From the NCBI GenBank assembly GCA_012798235.1, contig JAAZNP010000002.1, positions 1 through 6,777 of the forward strand: 6,777 nucleotides of DNA, written 5' to 3'. This document shows positions 4,869 to 6,777 of this stretch, in pieces (positions within the stretch are counted from its first letter, which is position 1; each line of letters starts with the position of its first letter). The notes below the pieces were generated by a model. The model did no database searches, was not told where the DNA came from, and saw nothing but the letters and a program-made list of their open reading frames with translations. The DNA comes from Parcubacteria group bacterium. GTDB taxonomy: Bacteria; Patescibacteriota; Minisyncoccia; UBA6257. The position numbers and the translations under genes are program-made.

Positions 4869-5834
4869 TTATTTAAAGATAAAAGGATAAATTTTATTTC
4901 GTAATGTTTGAGGATTAATACCGGGGCAGCTAGTAGGAGTATTGGGCACAATATCCAATTCTTGGTGTCCTTTAATTAGATTATTGCTCCATTCGCGGCC
5001 AGAAAAATCAGGCTTTCTTAAATAAAAAGCCTTGGAAGAAGTATCGAAATGATATTCTTGAATAAGATATTGAATTAAATTAATTAATGAGTTTTCCATT
5101 TCTGGCGTAAAAACGTCGTGTCCGGAACGAAAATCACCCATCAGGGCAATGGCAATAGTGCCTTTATTATGATAATAAGTATGAGCGCCAACAGAGTATT
5201 TGCCTCCTAAACTGCCTTCATAAATACGGCCAGCGCCATCAATTAAGAAATGATAACCAATATCTTGGTAGCCTCTAATTAAATGTAAATTATATATTCT
5301 TTGTAACTCTTTTTTGCTTTCTTCAAAATCGGTAGTGAATTTGCCAGCGGTGTGATGAATAACTATTTCTTCAATTGGTAAATATTCATAAGTTACTTGG
5401 TTAGTTAATGTTTTTGTTTGCAAAAACATAGCGTCATAGTCCTGAAAATTACGCTGGTAGTTATTAATTAGTATCTGGGCTTTGATTTTTTCTAAGGGAG
5501 AAAAATTATTTTCCACGTCATAATTATTTAAAGAGCAATTTTCTGTCTGGTAAATATTATTATTTACACCCCATTCTTCGCGGTTAATGATTTTTAAATT
5601 TTCATTACCTAATAATCTTTGACCATAAGTTTTATAAAAATCAAATAAATTAATATGCTTGGGTATGGTTAAAGAATCATTATTAGAGGAGGGGATTGAT
5701 ATATTTTTAATGCTTGCTTGTTGGTGAGATACAACAGAAATATTTCTATTTATCAGAAAGGCAAAAAAACTAACAGCAAAACCAATGATGAGTGCTATGA
5801 ATAATTGAAATATTATTTTACGCAATGAAAACAT
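4869..5834 (-). CDS. Membrane-anchored N-acetylmuramoyl-L-alanine amidase, PGRP/Amidase_2 type
   Basis: Predicted zinc amidase that cuts the bond between muramic acid and the peptide stem of peptidoglycan, acting outside the membrane. Residues 1-30 are a signal peptide or anchor with RK near the start and a long hydrophobic run. The PGRP-like domain begins at NREEWG (84-89) and includes VIHHTA (158-163), GYHFLIDGAGRIYEG (193-207) with the catalytic-type Tyr194, the GTIAIALMGDF strand (225-235), GHQELD with His290, and TSCPG with Cys303. The likely zinc ligands are the IHHT His (160 or 161), His290 and Cys303, with all three positions filled. Between WGV and VIHHT there are about 68 residues where relatives have about 20, so an unusual insertion is present, including Cys100. 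It starts 7 bases after fmt and ends 6 bases before amrA, so it is the middle gene of an operon. Self-wall remodelling or action on another cell's wall are both possible. Confidence 0.9.
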   Translation of the reverse strand: MFSLRKIIFQLFIALIIGFAVSFFAFLINRNISVVSHQQASIKNISIPSSNNDSLTIPKHINLFDFYKTYGQRLLGNENLKIINREEWGVNNNIYQTENCSLNNYDVENNFSPLEKIKAQILINNYQRNFQDYDAMFLQTKTLTNQVTYEYLPIEEIVIHHTAGKFTTDFEESKKELQRIYNLHLIRGYQDIGYHFLIDGAGRIYEGSLGGKYSVGAHTYYHNKGTIAIALMGDFRSGHDVFTPEMENSLINLIQYLIQEYHFDTSSKAFYLRKPDFSGREWSNNLIKGHQELDIVPNTPTSCPGINPQTLRNKIYPFIFK

Positions 5835-5841
5835 AATTAAT

Positions 5842-6777
5842 TTATTGGGCTATTTGCCCTAAAATCCACTTGTTGCCCTTTAAAAAACTTTGGCTCGACA
5901 TTTCTTTTTTACCTTCGGGTTTTAAAATATCAATTTGGTAGACGCCATTTTGGCATTGTACCGCTAGTTTATGTTCGGGAGTTTCAAAAAACTCACCGAC
6001 TTGTTTATTATTTAATACTAAATTCTCATTGAGAGGAGAACCTTGAAGAATTTTAATAATTTTATTTTGACAAATAGTAAAAACTCCGGGATTAGGATTA
6101 AGGGCTCTGACTTGGCGGTCAATAAAATGAACATCATGATGCCAGTGTATTTTTTCGTCCTCTTTAGTTATTTTATGACAATAAGTTGCCAAAGCATCAT
6201 TTTGTGGTTGGGGGATTATTTTTCCTTCAAGCCATTGGGGAATAGCATCTAAGATTAATTTGGCCCCAAGTTTTGCTAATTGCTGGGATAACTCATCATA
6301 AGTGAATCTGGAATCTGGAATCTGGAATTTGGAATTTGCTATGATGGGGCCATGGTCAATTTGTTCATCCATTTTTATTAAGGTAACTCCAGTTTCTTTT
6401 TCACCTTCTAAAATAACTGATTGGATAGGAGTAGCGCCCCGAAATTTGGGTAAAAGAGAAGGATGAAGATTTAAAAATCCTTTTTGAGGTAAGGAGAGAA
6501 GAACAGAAGGGATAATTTTTCCGTAAGCAGTTAATAATGCAAAGTCTGGATTTTGTTTTCGAATATTTAATAAAAAACTCTCTTCGTCTAATTTTTCAGG
6601 TTTCAAAACAGGAATTTGATTTTGCTCAGCAGTAATTTGTACTAGAGAAGGAGCAAGGATTTGTTTTCTTCCCTTGGGTTTAGGGGGTTGGGTAATAACT
6701 AAAGCAGGCTTCATGCCAGTTTGAAGAAGTTCTTTGAGAATTATTTGTGCGAATTCAGAGGAACCGAAAAAAATATA
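5842..6777 (-). CDS. fmt: Methionyl-tRNA formyltransferase (start just beyond window edge)
   Basis: Fmt formylates initiator Met-tRNA using 10-formyl-tetrahydrofolate, for translation initiation. The Met codon at 6714 is internal: the frame runs on to the window edge and reads Y-I-F-F-G-S-S-E-F-A-Q..., the normal first strand and helix of the family, so 311 residues are visible and only about three are missing. Numbering from the edge, key features are FFGSSEF (3-9), TQPPKPKGR (29-37), NLHPSLLPKFRGATPI with Asn103 and His105, and the signature ending IDHGPI with Asp141. These match E. coli Asn106, His108 and Asp144 with a constant offset of 3. The C-terminal domain begins around KITKEDEKIHW, followed by RALNPNPGVFT. 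Residues 148-158 are encoded by a heptamer array. It leads the minus-strand operon with the amidase and amrA. Confidence 0.95.
   Translation of the reverse strand, partial: YIFFGSSEFAQIILKELLQTGMKPALVITQPPKPKGRKQILAPSLVQITAEQNQIPVLKPEKLDEESFLLNIRKQNPDFALLTAYGKIIPSVLLSLPQKGFLNLHPSLLPKFRGATPIQSVILEGEKETGVTLIKMDEQIDHGPIIANSKFQIPDSRFTYDELSQQLAKLGAKLILDAIPQWLEGKIIPQPQNDALATYCHKITKEDEKIHWHHDVHFIDRQVRALNPNPGVFTICQNKIIKILQGSPLNENLVLNNKQVGEFFETPEHKLAVQCQNGVYQIDILKPEGKKEMSSQSFLKGNKWILGQIAQ
6303..6337 (-). repeat. Five-unit heptamer array inside fmt
   Basis: On the coding (minus) strand five consecutive 7-base units read AAATTCC, AAATTCC, AGATTCC, AGATTCC and AGATTCA. They encode N-S-K-F-Q-I-P-D-S-R-F (residues 148-158 from the window edge) in the loop between the DHGPI signature and the helix that starts TYDEL. 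The encoded loop is only about one residue longer than I expect for the family, so the array seems to replace normal sequence rather than simply add to it. Confidence 0.8.

Noticed and set aside
6043..6252. Plus-strand open frame opposite fmt (69 codons)
   Set aside because: It lies wholly within the well-supported fmt gene, has no family features, and reads as an antisense shadow. The plus-strand frames at 2633-2902 and 4669-4890 were rejected for the same reason.
6712..6714. ATG as the fmt start codon
   Set aside because: The 21 codons between it and the window edge are open and encode the canonical first strand and helix of Fmt, so this Met is internal.
1..6777. Defence system, prophage or mobile element
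   Set aside because: No transposase, integrase, nuclease, toxin-antitoxin pair, CRISPR or att-like repeats were found, and gene style is uniform across the window.

Overview
This is a gene-dense, AT-rich window (roughly 30% GC by eye). It holds nine protein genes and only one real intergenic gap, 90 bases at 2365-2454. Both convergent gene pairs overlap tail to tail, no gene start has a convincing Shine-Dalgarno sequence, and TGA is used as a stop (amrS and amrB), so the SR1/Gracilibacteria code does not apply. Together with short heptamer repeats buried inside two conserved genes, this suggests a member of the Patescibacteria (CPR, Parcubacteria-like). That placement is an inference from style, not a proven assignment. 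No tRNA, rRNA, CRISPR or insertion sequence was seen.

Layout. (1) 1-1994, plus strand: the 3' part of tgt, then queH, then an unrecognised membrane-anchored protein, spaced 2 and 5 bases apart and apparently one operon. Tgt inserts the queuosine precursor base into tRNA and QueH performs the last reduction of epoxyqueuosine, so this is a queuosine tRNA-modification operon with an extra surface-protein gene. (2) 1978-2364, minus strand: a SpeD-family pyruvoyl decarboxylase, convergent with and overlapping the membrane-protein gene. (3) 2365-2454: a divergent promoter region serving speD and amrS. (4) 2455-4326, plus strand: amrS (radical SAM) and amrB (MEMO family). (5) 4299-6777, minus strand: fmt (5' end cut by the window edge), a membrane-anchored peptidoglycan-recognition-type amidase, then amrA (AMMECR1 family), which overlaps the end of amrB.

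amrS, amrB and amrA make up the complete three-part AmmeMemoRadiSam set, a widely conserved group whose function is, to my knowledge, not settled. Here it is split between two converging transcripts, and the amrA part is tied to translation initiation (fmt) and cell-wall hydrolysis.

The most unusual points are these. Two 35-base arrays of five related heptamers (consensus ARATWCM on the coding strand) lie inside amrS and fmt; the units are stop-free in all six frames. The Tgt substrate loop departs from the usual GGLAVGE form at positions that recognise the incoming base. Terminator-like hairpins for each plus-strand operon sit inside the coding region of the opposing gene.
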